Of a DNA stretch of 64,000 nucleotides, positions 24,545-34,534 are shown piece by piece. The first letter of the stretch is position 1; each line of letters begins with the position of its first letter. The translations under genes and the position numbers were made by a program. The notes beneath the pieces were generated by a model. It made no database searches. It saw nothing but the letters and a program-made list of their open reading frames with translations, and was not told the origin of the DNA. This DNA comes from Synechococcus sp. CBW1002 (lineage in GTDB: Bacteria > Cyanobacteriota > Cyanobacteriia > PCC-6307 > Cyanobiaceae): NCBI RefSeq assembly GCF_015840915.1, contig NZ_CP060398.1, forward strand, positions 372,001 to 436,000. The letters are read 5' to 3'.

Positions 24545-26311
24545 GGGACTCCTGAAAAATCCAGATCCATTGCGCCGCAGCTGGTCTCAAGCATGAGAAA
24601 CCGCTAAAGTGGCCGTGAATCAGGCAATCCGTGATTGCCTTTACTCCTGATCGTTCCATATGTACCGGAGGCACAATAACGGTCAGATCTCAATCAAGGA
24701 GTTCCACCTGCCATTTGGCGGCACACTTGATCCCGAGAATCGCTGGGTTCAACTGGAGGGGCTGATCCCATGGGATGAGCTGGAAGAAACCTATGCCCCT
24801 CAATTCAGCGCCACAATTGGCGCTCCAGCCAAATCAGTGAGAATGGCCTTTGGTGCTCTCTACATCAAACAGAAGTTAGGGCTCACCGACGAAGAGACAG
24901 TCCATCAGATCAGAGAGAACGCCTATATTCAGTTCTTTCTCGGCTTTGCGGGCTACACAGCTAAGGCACCGTTTGATGCCTCGATGATGGTGCACTTTCG
25001 CAAGCGTTTTTCTGACGAGGATCTGCGCCGTATCAACGAGCTGGTGGTGCAGCGCGGCAAAGAGATCCTTCTGGAAGCACTTGCTCAGGCAGCAGACGAT
25101 GACGACCATGATGATCGTGATTCCAGTGGAGGAGGCGCTCAGCTAGAACTTGATGCGTTGATCAAGCCTGCTGACTGGCCAGAAGGAAAGAATTGGGGCA
25201 CTCTCACGATTGATGCCAGTTGCACTCCAGCCGACATCACCTATCCCAGAGACCTCAAGCTCCTCAACGAGGCTCGCACAACGACCGAGCGAGTCATTGA
25301 TGATCTGTGCAGTCAGTCATCGGGATTCAGGAGACATCGACCTCGCTACGACCGTGGCCTTGCTCGTGCTCATTTCCTGAGAGTGGCGAAGCAAAAACGA
25401 CCACGTCGCCGCAAAGTGAAGGCTGCCATTAAACATCAGCTTGGCTATGTGCGGCAGAATCTCAAGGCCATTGATGCTCTGATCGGCTGCGGGGCAAGGC
25501 TTTCCGAGCTTAAGAGGCATTGGTGGCAGAAGTTGTTGGCCTGCAGCGAGTTGGAGCGGCAACAGGGCCTTCTGCTCGCCTCTCAGACCAACAGCATTCC
25601 AGACCGCCTGGTGAATCTTGTGCAGACCCATATCCGCCCAATGGTGCGAGGCAAAGCACGTGCTGCGGTGGAGTTTGGAGCCAAAATCAGTGTTTCGGTT
25701 CAAAACGGCTTTCCGTTCTTGCACCGCATAAGCTGGAACCCCTACAACGAAGGAGAAGACCTTATCGCTCAGGCGGAAAAATACAAGCTGGATACAGGAT
25801 CTTACCCAGAGCGAATCTGCGCCGACCGGATTTATATCACGGCCAAGAATAGGCATTTCTGCACGAGGAACGGTATTCGCCTCTCCGGCAAGCGATTGGG
25901 TCGCCCGCCCAAGGATCCTGATGTCACCACTGCACACAAGCACCAGCTCCGATCTGATCAAGCTCGACGCAATGAAGTGGAAGGCGTCTTTGGCTCTGGA
26001 AAGCGCAAGTATTCCCTGGATCTGATCATGGCTCGTCTACCAGCTGGTGCCGAATCCTCCATCTCGATGGCCTTTGTCGTGATGTGCGCGGAAAAGGTCT
26101 TGAGGCTGCTGCGCCTCTTTTTTGTCCTTCTTTTTGGGTGGATCTACAGCTTTTTTATGGCCTGGTCAGCGATCAGAGCGCCTGAGGGCATCTGCAAGCC
26201 ATGCTTTTGAGATCTGGCCGACTTGATGTCACCGCGCTTGCCAGCCTGATTAACGCGAAGCAAACGGACGAATCCGGCGCCGATGGGCCGAGAATCTTTT
26301 TCAGGAGTCCC
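24545..26311 (+). mobile_element. IS5-superfamily (IS1478-like) element, copy 2
   Basis: 1767 bp with the same 15-bp ends as copy 1 and the 6-bp duplication TATTGA (24539-24544 and 26312-26317). It sits between the replication gene and the restriction-modification operon and breaks no recognisable gene. Confidence 0.95.
24660..26210 (+). CDS. IS1478-like DDE transposase
   Basis: A 516-aa protein with the same sequence as the transposase at 12224-13774, including the catalytic residues in LTIDASC, ICADRIY and NEVEGVF. Intact. Confidence 0.88.
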   Translation: MYRRHNNGQISIKEFHLPFGGTLDPENRWVQLEGLIPWDELEETYAPQFSATIGAPAKSVRMAFGALYIKQKLGLTDEETVHQIRENAYIQFFLGFAGYTAKAPFDASMMVHFRKRFSDEDLRRINELVVQRGKEILLEALAQAADDDDHDDRDSSGGGAQLELDALIKPADWPEGKNWGTLTIDASCTPADITYPRDLKLLNEARTTTERVIDDLCSQSSGFRRHRPRYDRGLARAHFLRVAKQKRPRRRKVKAAIKHQLGYVRQNLKAIDALIGCGARLSELKRHWWQKLLACSELERQQGLLLASQTNSIPDRLVNLVQTHIRPMVRGKARAAVEFGAKISVSVQNGFPFLHRISWNPYNEGEDLIAQAEKYKLDTGSYPERICADRIYITAKNRHFCTRNGIRLSGKRLGRPPKDPDVTTAHKHQLRSDQARRNEVEGVFGSGKRKYSLDLIMARLPAGAESSISMAFVVMCAEKVLRLLRLFFVLLFGWIYSFFMAWSAIRAPEGICKPCF

Positions 26312-26465
26312 TATTGAGCATTGGGCCTTCAGATGGCGCGGGAGGCATTACATCGACACCCCTCAAGTTCGCTACAAACCAAAAGACACGATCCTGAGAA
26401 GACATCAGACCGTTCTTGCTCATGCAGTCACACCCACGGCATGCTGTCTCTGACCTCCCACTGCC

Positions 26466-28532
26466 ATGCACGCCAGTCCATCCCCCGCCCTGGGCGCCTC
26501 CCCCGAGCCCGATCCCCTGCAAGAGGAGTTCTTGGGTGCCCTGGAAGCCCTGGGCGGCTCAGCCGGCAACGGCAGGCTCCAGGAGCTCCTTGGTTGGGAG
26601 GAAGGCACCTATGACGCAGTGCGAGCGGCTCTGGTGGCGACTGGGATGATCGTCCCTGGACGCGGCAGAGGAGGCTCAGTGGCTCTCGTCACCGGCAACC
26701 CGACGCCAGCCGGGAGAGCATCCGATCTCAGCCGATCCCTCCAGAAGCGCTCAAGCGTGACAATCGCCGCCCCCCTCGGCCCCCAGCCCACCGGCAAGCA
26801 GAACCTCTCGACCTTCCTCTGGTCGGTCGCAGACTTACTCCGGGGCGACTACAAGCGAAGTGACTACGGCAAGGTGATCCTGCCGTTCACGGTGCTGCGC
26901 CGGCTGGACTGCGTGCTCGAGCCCACCAAGGCGGCTGTGCTTGAGGAGAAGACCCTGCGGGAGGGCCAGGGCCTAGACCCTGAACCCTTCCTGCTGCGCA
27001 AGGCAGGTCAGAACTTCTATAACACCTCGCCATGGGCCATGAAGCGGCTTATGGGTGACCAGGACAACATCGGCGAGAACCTGCGGGCCTACATCCAGGA
27101 GTTCACCCCAGCGGTGCGGGACATCTTCGAGAGCTTTGAGTTCCACCTGCAGGTGGACCGTCTTGAGAAGGCAGGGCTTCTGTACATGGTGACTGAGAAG
27201 TTCGCCCGGATCGACCTACACCCAGACAAGGTCAGCAACGCGGAAATGGGGCTCGTCTATGAAGAGCTGATCCGAAAGCATGCTGAAGAATCTAACGAGA
27301 CCGCCGGGGAGCACTTCACCCCAAGGGAGGTGATCCGGCTGATGGTGAACCTGATCTTCATCGAAGACGATGAGGCACTGACCCAGCCCGGCATCGTCCG
27401 CAGCCTCTATGACCCAGCTGCTGGCACCGGCGGGATGCTCAGCGTGGCGGAGGAGCACCTCACGGGCCACAACCCCACAGCGCGGCTGGTGCTGTCCGGT
27501 CAAGAGCTGAACCCCGAGAGCTACGCCATCTGCAAGGCGGACATGCTGATCAAAGGGCAGGACATCAACAAGATCTGCTTCGGCAACACGCTCTCAGACG
27601 ACCAGCTGCCTGAAGCGAGGTACGACTACATGCTCTCCAATCCGCCGTTCGGGGTGGAGTGGAAGAAGATCCAGAAGGAGATCGAGCGAGAAGCGAAGCT
27701 GATGGGCTTCAGCGGTCGCTTTGGGCCGGGGCTGCCCAGGGTGAGTGATGGCTCGCTGCTGTTCCTTATGCACCTGATCAGCAAGATGCGGCCTGCTTTG
27801 GAGGGCGGTAGCCGCTTCGGCATCGTCCTCAACGGTTCACCTCTGTTCACCGGTGGGGCGGGCTCTGGGGAAAGCGAGATCCGCCGGTATGTGCTGGAGA
27901 ACGACCTGGTGGAGGCGATCATCGCCCTGCCCACGGACATGTTCTACAACACGGGCATCAGCACCTACATCTGGATCCTGACCAACCGCAAACCGGAGGC
28001 ACGCAAGGGAAAGGTGCAGCTGATTGATGCCAGCAGCTACTGGCAGAAGATGCGCAAGAGCCTGGGAAGCAAGCGCAAGGAGCTGAGCCCCGAGCACATC
28101 GAAGAGATCACCCAGCTGTTCGGCGCGTTCGAGGAGGCCGAGAAGGACGGCAAGCCGATCAGCAAGATCTTCCCGAACGAAGCCTTTGGCTACCGCACGA
28201 TCACGGTGGAGCGCCCCCTGCGCGATGAAGCGGGCCAGGTGGTGCTGGGCCAGCGGGGTAAGGCCAAGGGCAAGCCCCAGGCGGACAGCAGCCTGCGCGA
28301 CACCGAGAACGTGCCTCTCAGCGAAGACGTGGAGACCTACTTCGAACGGGAGGTGTTGCCGCATGTGCCCGATGCCTGGATCGACCATGACAAGACCAAG
28401 GTGGGCTACGAGATCCCCTTCAACCGCCACTTCTATGTGTTTACTCCCCCGAGACCGCTGGATGTGATCGACGCAGAGCTGAAGCAGGTGACAGATCGGA
28501 TCCTGGAGATGATCGGAGGGCTGACGGCGTGA
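26466..28532 (+). CDS. hsdM: Type I restriction-modification methyltransferase subunit HsdM
   Basis: Adenine-N6 DNA methyltransferase of a type I system. The 688-aa chain is longer than the usual ~500-550. The first ~100 residues are an added winged-helix-like module (GNGRLQELLGWEEGTYDAVR and MIVPGRGRGGSVALV). The HsdM N-terminal helical domain starts at ~115 (FLWSVADLLRGDYKRSDYGK). SAM-binding motif I is DPAAGTGGML (~316-325) and the catalytic motif IV is NPPF (~392-395). FTPREVIRLMV is the family signature. It overlaps hsdS by four bases, so translation is probably coupled. The extra module may bind DNA or regulate the operon. Confidence 0.93.
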   Translation: MHASPSPALGASPEPDPLQEEFLGALEALGGSAGNGRLQELLGWEEGTYDAVRAALVATGMIVPGRGRGGSVALVTGNPTPAGRASDLSRSLQKRSSVTIAAPLGPQPTGKQNLSTFLWSVADLLRGDYKRSDYGKVILPFTVLRRLDCVLEPTKAAVLEEKTLREGQGLDPEPFLLRKAGQNFYNTSPWAMKRLMGDQDNIGENLRAYIQEFTPAVRDIFESFEFHLQVDRLEKAGLLYMVTEKFARIDLHPDKVSNAEMGLVYEELIRKHAEESNETAGEHFTPREVIRLMVNLIFIEDDEALTQPGIVRSLYDPAAGTGGMLSVAEEHLTGHNPTARLVLSGQELNPESYAICKADMLIKGQDINKICFGNTLSDDQLPEARYDYMLSNPPFGVEWKKIQKEIEREAKLMGFSGRFGPGLPRVSDGSLLFLMHLISKMRPALEGGSRFGIVLNGSPLFTGGAGSGESEIRRYVLENDLVEAIIALPTDMFYNTGISTYIWILTNRKPEARKGKVQLIDASSYWQKMRKSLGSKRKELSPEHIEEITQLFGAFEEAEKDGKPISKIFPNEAFGYRTITVERPLRDEAGQVVLGQRGKAKGKPQADSSLRDTENVPLSEDVETYFEREVLPHVPDAWIDHDKTKVGYEIPFNRHFYVFTPPRPLDVIDAELKQVTDRILEMIGGLTA

Positions 28533-29869
28533 GCTTTCCGAGGTATCCGAAATACAAGGAGAGTGGCGTGGAGTGGCTGGGGGAGGTGCCGGAAGATTGG
28601 GGAACCAGTCGAGTCAGATGGCTCTGCAACCGATACGCAGGCGGAACACCTGATAAGACCCGGGTGGAGTACTGGGAGAATGGCACCATCCCATGGCTGA
28701 ACTCAGGTGCCGTCAATGACCACCGAATTACAGAACCGTCTGCTCTGATTACAGAGGAGGCATTCGCTAACAGCAGTGCGAAGTGGATTCCACCTGGAGC
28801 AATCCTTATTGCGCTTGCAGGGCAGGGAAAGACCAAGGGGATGGTTGCTCAACTTGCATTCATGGCCACATGTAACCAGTCGATGGCAGCTTTGGTCCCA
28901 GGATCCCGCATCGATTCAAGATTTCTCTACTGGTGGTTGGATTCAAACTATCAGAATATCCGAAATATGGCAGGAGGAGACCTGCGCGATGGTCTAAACC
29001 TGGAACTGATTGGCAATATTCAGTGCCCTTTGCCAGCGCCAACAGAGCAAGCCACTATCTCAGCGTTTCTCGACCACGAAACCGCCAAGATCGACGCCCT
29101 GATCGCCGAGCAGCAGCGGCTGATCGAGCTGCTTCAGGAGAAGCGCCAGGCCGTCATCTCCCATGCCGTCACCAAGGGGCTGAATCCTGATGCGCCGATG
29201 AAGGACTCAGGGGTGGAGTGGCTGGGGGAGGTGCCGGAGCATTGGCAGGTGAAGAAACTAAAGCACGTCAGCCCACAAGTAACCGTAGGTATCGTCGTCG
29301 AGCCATCTAAGTATTATGTTGACGATGGTGTCCCTGCACTACGCTCTCTCAATGTCAAGCAAGGAGAGATAATTCTAGAGAACTTGGTCTATATTTCAGT
29401 AGACGCTAATGAGCTTCATATGAAATCCAAGTTATACTCTGGTGACCTGGTAGCGGTTCGTACGGGGCAGCCAGGCACAACTGCAGTCATCGGACCAAGT
29501 CTTGATGGCTGCAACTGTATTGACTTAATCATAATTCGCAGGCCAGTCCTTGCTAGCAGTGAATTTCTCTCTTGGTATTTGGCTTCTGATTCTGCCAAGG
29601 TGCAGTTTTCCTCAGGTTCCGGAGGAGCAATCCAGCAACACTTTAACGTGGCTACCGCTGCCAATCTGGTAATCCCAGTCCCTCCGAAGGAAGAACAAGT
29701 AGATATCATTCGGGTCATAGATTTGCGAGCTGCACAACTTGACCTGCTTGGTGGCCAGGCGCTACAAGCTGTTGACCTTCTCCAAGAACGCCGCTCCGCC
29801 CTAATCTCCGCCGCCGTCACCGGCCAGATTGATGTGCGAGGAATGGTTCCTATGGAGGCAGCAGCATGA
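28529..29869 (+). CDS. hsdS: Type I restriction-modification specificity subunit HsdS
   Basis: A 446-aa protein that sets the target sequence for both methylation and cleavage. It has the classic two-half layout. Each half starts with a conserved box (SGVEWLGEVPEDW near residue 11 and SGVEWLGEVPEHW near residue 227), followed by a target-recognition domain and a coiled-coil spacer (FLDHETAKIDALIAEQQRLI and IRVIDLRAAQLDLL). The second recognition domain region (29270-29700) is visibly more AT-rich than the first, which fits domain swapping. GTG start overlaps the hsdM stop, and its own stop overlaps the next start (ATGA). Confidence 0.93.
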   Translation: MSFPRYPKYKESGVEWLGEVPEDWGTSRVRWLCNRYAGGTPDKTRVEYWENGTIPWLNSGAVNDHRITEPSALITEEAFANSSAKWIPPGAILIALAGQGKTKGMVAQLAFMATCNQSMAALVPGSRIDSRFLYWWLDSNYQNIRNMAGGDLRDGLNLELIGNIQCPLPAPTEQATISAFLDHETAKIDALIAEQQRLIELLQEKRQAVISHAVTKGLNPDAPMKDSGVEWLGEVPEHWQVKKLKHVSPQVTVGIVVEPSKYYVDDGVPALRSLNVKQGEIILENLVYISVDANELHMKSKLYSGDLVAVRTGQPGTTAVIGPSLDGCNCIDLIIIRRPVLASSEFLSWYLASDSAKVQFSSGSGGAIQQHFNVATAANLVIPVPPKEEQVDIIRVIDLRAAQLDLLGGQALQAVDLLQERRSALISAAVTGQIDVRGMVPMEAAA

Positions 29870-30804
29870 CCAGCGGAATCGGAAAACTCAAGCGGGTGCC
29901 CCTTCGTGAGGTCTGGAAGCATGAGGCTTACGACTTCACCCAGTGGCTGCAGGAAAATATCGACATCCTCAACGACTCCCTTGACCTGAACCTCGTCACA
30001 GCAGACCGAGAGCAGGCAGCAGGATCGTTCAGCATTGATCTCGTTGCCGAAGACGAAGATGGCACCACCTACGTGATCGAGAACCAGCTTGAAAAGAGCA
30101 ATCACGACCACCTCGGCAAACTGATCACCTACCTAACCGCAAGGAGTGCACGAGGGGGGATCTGGATTGTTTCTGAACCTCGGCCCGAGCATGTTGCTGC
30201 CATGGCTTGGCTTAATGAGTCTCCCAGTGCAGATTTCTATTTGGTAAAAGTCGAGGCTGTACGGATTGGGGATTCGCCTGCTGCTCCTCTACTTACGTTG
30301 ATTGTTGGCCCATCGGCAGAGGCCAAGGAGTCTGGGCGAGTCAAGCAGGAGCAGGCTGAGCGATACGACATACGTAAGCGGTGGTGGACTGCCTTGGTTG
30401 CGCATCCAGGCGCGAAGCTCCACTCCCACATCACCCCAGGCTCCTACTCCTGGCTTGGCGTCTCTTCTGGTGTTCGTGGTCTAAACCTGAATTACGTGGT
30501 GACCCAATCAGAGTGTGGGGCCGAGTTGTACATCGACAGAGGCAAGGATGCTGAGGAAGAAAACACACGTATTTTTGATCAGCTGCAAGCTTTTCAGGCT
30601 CAGATTGATGGTGCCATCAGCTTTACAGTCAGCTGGCAGCGCCTTGACAGCCGTCGAGCTTGTCGCGTCAGGATTGATCTGCCTGGCGGCTACCGGTCGC
30701 CCGAGGAGGAGTGGCATTCCATCCAAGGAAAGCTTGTCGAGGCAATGCAACAGTTGGAACAGGCACTTAGGCCCGTTCTCAAGACACTCACGCTGGGCCA
30801 ATGA
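29866..30804 (+). CDS. DUF4268 protein, putative PD-(D/E)xK nuclease-like
   Basis: A 312-aa protein inserted between hsdS and hsdR and coupled to both by ATGA overlaps. The N-terminal ~110 residues look like a restriction-endonuclease fold: FSIDLVAEDEDGTTYVIENQ, then a Lys in LEKSNHDHLGKLI. This gives an Asp...Glu-Asn-Gln-x2-Lys pattern close to PD-(D/E)xK. The C-terminal half (YDIRKRWWTALVAHPG, GVRGLNLNYVVTQSE) matches the DUF4268 style. Its tight coupling suggests a role in the type I system, such as an accessory effector or a control protein. No experimental function is known to me. Confidence 0.75.
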   Translation: MTSGIGKLKRVPLREVWKHEAYDFTQWLQENIDILNDSLDLNLVTADREQAAGSFSIDLVAEDEDGTTYVIENQLEKSNHDHLGKLITYLTARSARGGIWIVSEPRPEHVAAMAWLNESPSADFYLVKVEAVRIGDSPAAPLLTLIVGPSAEAKESGRVKQEQAERYDIRKRWWTALVAHPGAKLHSHITPGSYSWLGVSSGVRGLNLNYVVTQSECGAELYIDRGKDAEEENTRIFDQLQAFQAQIDGAISFTVSWQRLDSRRACRVRIDLPGGYRSPEEEWHSIQGKLVEAMQQLEQALRPVLKTLTLGQ

Positions 30805-33800
30805 GCCTCCACCACGAGAACGCCTTCGAGGTCGAGATCTGCGACCACCTCGGCAGCCACGGCTGGCTCTACACCGAGGGCGATGCCGCTCACTACGACC
30901 GCAAGCTCGCGCTCTATCCCCCAGACCTGATCGCCTGGGTGCAGCAGGCCCAGCCCGATGCCTGGGAGACGCTGCAGAAGAACCATGGCTCCAAGGCCGC
31001 AGGCACCCTGCTGCAGCGGGTGCGCAGCCAGCTGGATCTGATCGGCACCCTCGATGTGCTCCGCAATGGCGTCGAGCTCCTGGGATTGAGCAAAGCCCTC
31101 AAGCTGGCGGAGTTCAAGCCCGCTTTGGGCCTCAACCCCGAGATCCTGGCCCGCTACCAGGCCAACCGGCTGCGGGTGGTGCGGCAAGTCCGCTACTCGC
31201 TGCACAACGAGAACAGCATCGACCTGGTGCTGTTTCTAAATGGCCTGCCTGTCGCCACGGTCGAACTCAAGACAGACAACACCCAGTCCATCGAGGACGC
31301 CGTCTACCAGTACAAGAAGGACCGCAATCCAAAGCCGCCAGGCCAGACGCCCGAACCCCTGCTCACCTTCCCCAGCGGCGCCTTGGTGCACTTCGCTGTC
31401 AGCAACCGCGAAGTCCGCATGACGACCAGGCTGGCGGGCTTCGGCACGAACTTCCTCCCCTTCAACCGTGGGTCAGAACCCGGCGGCAAGAACTGCGGTG
31501 CCGGCAACCCCCTCACCGATGGCCACCGCACCGCCTACCTCTGGGAGGAGGTCTGGCAGCGGGAAAGCTGGCTGGAGATCCTCGGTCGCTACTGCATCGC
31601 GGAGCGCAACAAGAAAAAGCAGATCTCTCGGGTTTTGTTCCCCCGCTATCACCAGCTGGTCGTCACCCGCATGCTCCAGGAGGCGGTGCTGGCTGAAGGC
31701 CCCGGCCAGAAGTACCTGGTGCAGCACTCCGCCGGGTCCGGCAAGACCAACTCGATCGCCTGGACCGCCCACTTCTTCTCCGAGCTGCACGACGCCAACG
31801 ACCAGAAGGTCTTCGACTCGGTGCTAGTGGTCAGCGACCGCAATGTGATCGACACCCAGCTGCAGGAGGCCCTGGAGTCGTTCGAGCGCAAGAAAGGGGT
31901 CGTCGCTTCCGTCACCAGTGAGGACGGGAGCAAAAGCACCCAGCTCGCCGAAGCCCTCAGCGGCGACAAAAAGGTGGTGGTCTGCACCATCCAGACCTTC
32001 CCCTATGCCCTGCAGGCCGTGCGAGATCTGGCCGCCACAGGTGGGAAGCGCTTTGCGGTCATCGCCGATGAGGCCCACAGCTCCCAGACCGGAGAAGCGG
32101 CCACCAAGCTCAAGCAGGTGCTCTCCGCCGCAGAGGTCGCCGATCTCGAGGACGGCGGTGAGGTCTCGATCGATGACGTGCTGGCGGCTCAGATGGCCGC
32201 TCGGGCCAAGGAGAGCGGCATCACCTACGTGGCCTTCACCGCCACGCCCAAGGCCAAAACATTGGAGCTGTTCGGCAGACGCCCCAACCCCAGCGAGCCT
32301 GCTGGGGACGGCAACCTGCCGGAGCCGTTCCACGTTTATTCGATGCGGCAGGCGATCGAGGAGGGCTTCATCCTCGACGTCTTGCAGAACTACACCAGCT
32401 ACAAGCTGGCTTTCCAGCTGGCCCAGCAGGGGCAGGCCATCTCCAACGAGGAGGTGGAACGCAGCGCGGCCCTCAAGAAGCTGATGATCTGGGTCAAGCT
32501 TCACCCCCACAACATCGCCCAAAGGGTTCAACTGATCGTTGAGCACTTCCGTGAGTACGTCTGGCCGCTGCTGGAGGGCAAGGCGAAGGCCATGGTGGTG
32601 GTCGGCAGCCGCAAAGAAGCGGTGCGCTGGAAGCTGGCGATCGACAAGTACATCACCGAGAAGGGCTACCCCATTGGCACTCTGGTGGCCTTCAGCGGGG
32701 AGGTCACAGACCCCGAGAGCGGCCCTGATCGATTCACAGAGCGCAGCCAGGCCCTCAACCCCGGGCTCAAGAGCGACATCCGCGAAGCCTTCAAGGGGGA
32801 GGATTACCAGATCCTGCTGGTGGCGAACAAGTTTCAGACCGGCTTCGATCAGCCCCTGCTCTGTGGCATGTACATCGACCGGCGGCTGGCAGGGCTCCAG
32901 GCCGTGCAGACCCTCTCCCGCCTCAACCGCTGCTACCCCGGCAAGGAAACCACCTTCGTGGTCGACTTCGTCAATGACCCCAACGACATCCTGGAGGCGT
33001 TCAAGACTTACTACTCCACTGCCGAGCTGGCCTCTGCGACAGACCCGAACCTGATCCTTGACCTCAAGACCAAGCTCGACGCCCAGGGCCACTACGACGA
33101 GTTCGAGATCGAGCGGGTCGTCAAGGTGCTGCTGGATCCAGCCAGTAAGCAGAGCCAGCTGCAGGGCGCCCTCGAGCCTGTGGCCCAGCGGTTGATGAAT
33201 GCCTACAAGGAGGCGCGCTTGGCGTTCAAGCAGGCTGAGGAGATCAACGATGCCGATGGCCTCAAGGCCGCCAAGGACGAGCTGGCCGCACTGGCCCTGT
33301 TCCGCAGTGACATGGGGACCTACGTCCGCCTCTACACCTTCCTCTCCCAGATCTTCGACTACGCCAACACGGGCCTGGAGAAACGGGCGATGTTCTACAA
33401 GCGGCTGCTGCCGCTGCTGGAGTTCGAACGGGAGGTGAACACGGTCGATCTCTCCAAGGTGGTGCTCACCCACCACCACCTACGCAGCCTCGGTCAGAAG
33501 ACGCTCGACCCGCAGCAAGGGGAAGCCGTGCCCATTCCCGGCATTGCACCCGGTGGCGGGTCGGTGCAGGACAAGCAGAAGGCCCTGCTCTCCGAGATCA
33601 TCGCCAAGCTCAATGATCTCTTCACTGGTGACCTGAGCGACGACGACAAGGTCATTTACGTGGGCACCGTGATTCGGAGCAAGCTGATGGAATCAGAGAC
33701 CCTCCAGCAGCAGGCGGTCAGCAACAGCAAAGAGCAGTTCGCCAGTTCGCCGGATCTTGCGAAGGCACACACAGACGCGATCATCGAAGCGCTCGATGCT

Positions 33801-33923
33801 CATCAGATCATGAGCACCCAGGCTCTCAATAACCCTGATCTGCAGCGGCGAATGCTGGAGCTGCTGCTGGGTAGCTTTGGGCTATGGGAGGGACTGAGGG
33901 AGAAGGGGACGACAAAGGCCTGA
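30801..33923 (+). CDS. hsdR: Type I restriction endonuclease/translocase subunit HsdR
   Basis: A 1040-aa motor and nuclease subunit. The nuclease domain is N-terminal, with the PD-(D/E)xK core NSIDLVLFLNGLPVATVELK (Asp, Glu-x-Lys at ~140, 155, 157) and QxxxY downstream (AVYQYKK). The helicase motor follows: Walker A HSAGSGKTNS (~309-318), DEAH box VIADEAHSSQ, motif III-like FTATPK and motif VI-like QTLSRLNRCYPGK. The C-terminal helical part binds the HsdMS core. The gene is intact and is the last of the overlapping set. A 551-codon open frame on the opposite strand (31824-33479) is a shadow. Confidence 0.93.
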   Translation: MSLHHENAFEVEICDHLGSHGWLYTEGDAAHYDRKLALYPPDLIAWVQQAQPDAWETLQKNHGSKAAGTLLQRVRSQLDLIGTLDVLRNGVELLGLSKALKLAEFKPALGLNPEILARYQANRLRVVRQVRYSLHNENSIDLVLFLNGLPVATVELKTDNTQSIEDAVYQYKKDRNPKPPGQTPEPLLTFPSGALVHFAVSNREVRMTTRLAGFGTNFLPFNRGSEPGGKNCGAGNPLTDGHRTAYLWEEVWQRESWLEILGRYCIAERNKKKQISRVLFPRYHQLVVTRMLQEAVLAEGPGQKYLVQHSAGSGKTNSIAWTAHFFSELHDANDQKVFDSVLVVSDRNVIDTQLQEALESFERKKGVVASVTSEDGSKSTQLAEALSGDKKVVVCTIQTFPYALQAVRDLAATGGKRFAVIADEAHSSQTGEAATKLKQVLSAAEVADLEDGGEVSIDDVLAAQMAARAKESGITYVAFTATPKAKTLELFGRRPNPSEPAGDGNLPEPFHVYSMRQAIEEGFILDVLQNYTSYKLAFQLAQQGQAISNEEVERSAALKKLMIWVKLHPHNIAQRVQLIVEHFREYVWPLLEGKAKAMVVVGSRKEAVRWKLAIDKYITEKGYPIGTLVAFSGEVTDPESGPDRFTERSQALNPGLKSDIREAFKGEDYQILLVANKFQTGFDQPLLCGMYIDRRLAGLQAVQTLSRLNRCYPGKETTFVVDFVNDPNDILEAFKTYYSTAELASATDPNLILDLKTKLDAQGHYDEFEIERVVKVLLDPASKQSQLQGALEPVAQRLMNAYKEARLAFKQAEEINDADGLKAAKDELAALALFRSDMGTYVRLYTFLSQIFDYANTGLEKRAMFYKRLLPLLEFEREVNTVDLSKVVLTHHHLRSLGQKTLDPQQGEAVPIPGIAPGGGSVQDKQKALLSEIIAKLNDLFTGDLSDDDKVIYVGTVIRSKLMESETLQQQAVSNSKEQFASSPDLAKAHTDAIIEALDAHQIMSTQALNNPDLQRRMLELLLGSFGLWEGLREKGTTKA

Positions 33924-33964
33924 GGTGAACACCCTGACAATTCTCTACTAGAAGTTGAGACGTG

Positions 33965-34444
33965 ATGAGCATGAACGAAGACCGAGCATCCGAGGACGAT
34001 CGCATCAGGCAAGAAGGCTTTGATACCCCCAGGATCAAATCACTTATTCCCATGCTATTTTCAGTTTGTGATCAGCTTGAAAGTGCTGCGCCTGGCCTGA
34101 ACTTCCAATCAGCAGGGCAAGTTATTGGCACGATAGGTGAGCTGCTAGTATGCGATTAACTTGGGTTGACGATTGCCCCCCCAAACACCGAAAAGTTTGA
34201 CGTCTTCACCAGTGATGGTCAACCAGTTCAAGTGAAGACGACAGTAAGGGGGCAATACGTCCCGCTCTGGCACGGCGAAGGTCGCCTTGTGGTCGCACCA
34301 TTGAAGAAAGATGGAAGCATAGAAGTCGATTACAATGGCTCGGGCGCCTTGGCTTGGGCAAATGCTGGCAAGCAGCAACGGAAGGGGTTCTGCCCTATAT
34401 CTCTGTCGAAGCTCAGGAAGATCCAAGCAGAAGTCGTGATCTAA
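33965..34444 (+). pseudogene. DUF6998-like protein interrupted by an in-frame stop
   Basis: Two parts in one frame, 33965-34159 (RIKSLIPMLFSVCDQLE ... GTIGELLVCD) and 34163-34444 (GLTIAPPNTEKFDVFTSDGQ, then PVQVKTTVRG and GSGALAWANAG), separated only by a TAA at 34157-34159. The whole resembles small DUF6998-type proteins often found beside restriction systems, with a core GE-L-x...DG-x-x-VQ-K. Either it is a recent nonsense mutation or the stop is read through. It lies 41 bases after hsdR and was probably co-transcribed. Confidence 0.6.
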
Positions 34445-34494
34445 GCGGAGTCTGGCCCCCAGCCACCGGCTCATTCATCCTGGCTCTCGCGTCA

Positions 34495-34531
34495 ACTGCT
34501 TTGGTATCAACTGCACCAGTTCCAAAGCAGT
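34495..34531 (+). terminator. Hairpin after the restriction operon
   Basis: ACTGCTTTGG (34495-34504) pairs fully with CCAAAGCAGT (34522-34531). The loop holds a second small stem, AACTG-cac-CAGTT. There is no T-run. It may stop transcription, or simply be the structure next to which IS630 inserted (34538). Confidence 0.4.
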
Positions 34532-34534
34532 CAC

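Noticed and set aside
24325-24555. 76-codon open frame upstream of the replication gene
   Set aside because: Runs into the IS end and has no recognisable feature. Probably chance.
31824-33479. 551-codon open frame on the minus strand
   Set aside because: Exactly opposite hsdR, with no family resemblance. It is a GC-rich antisense shadow.
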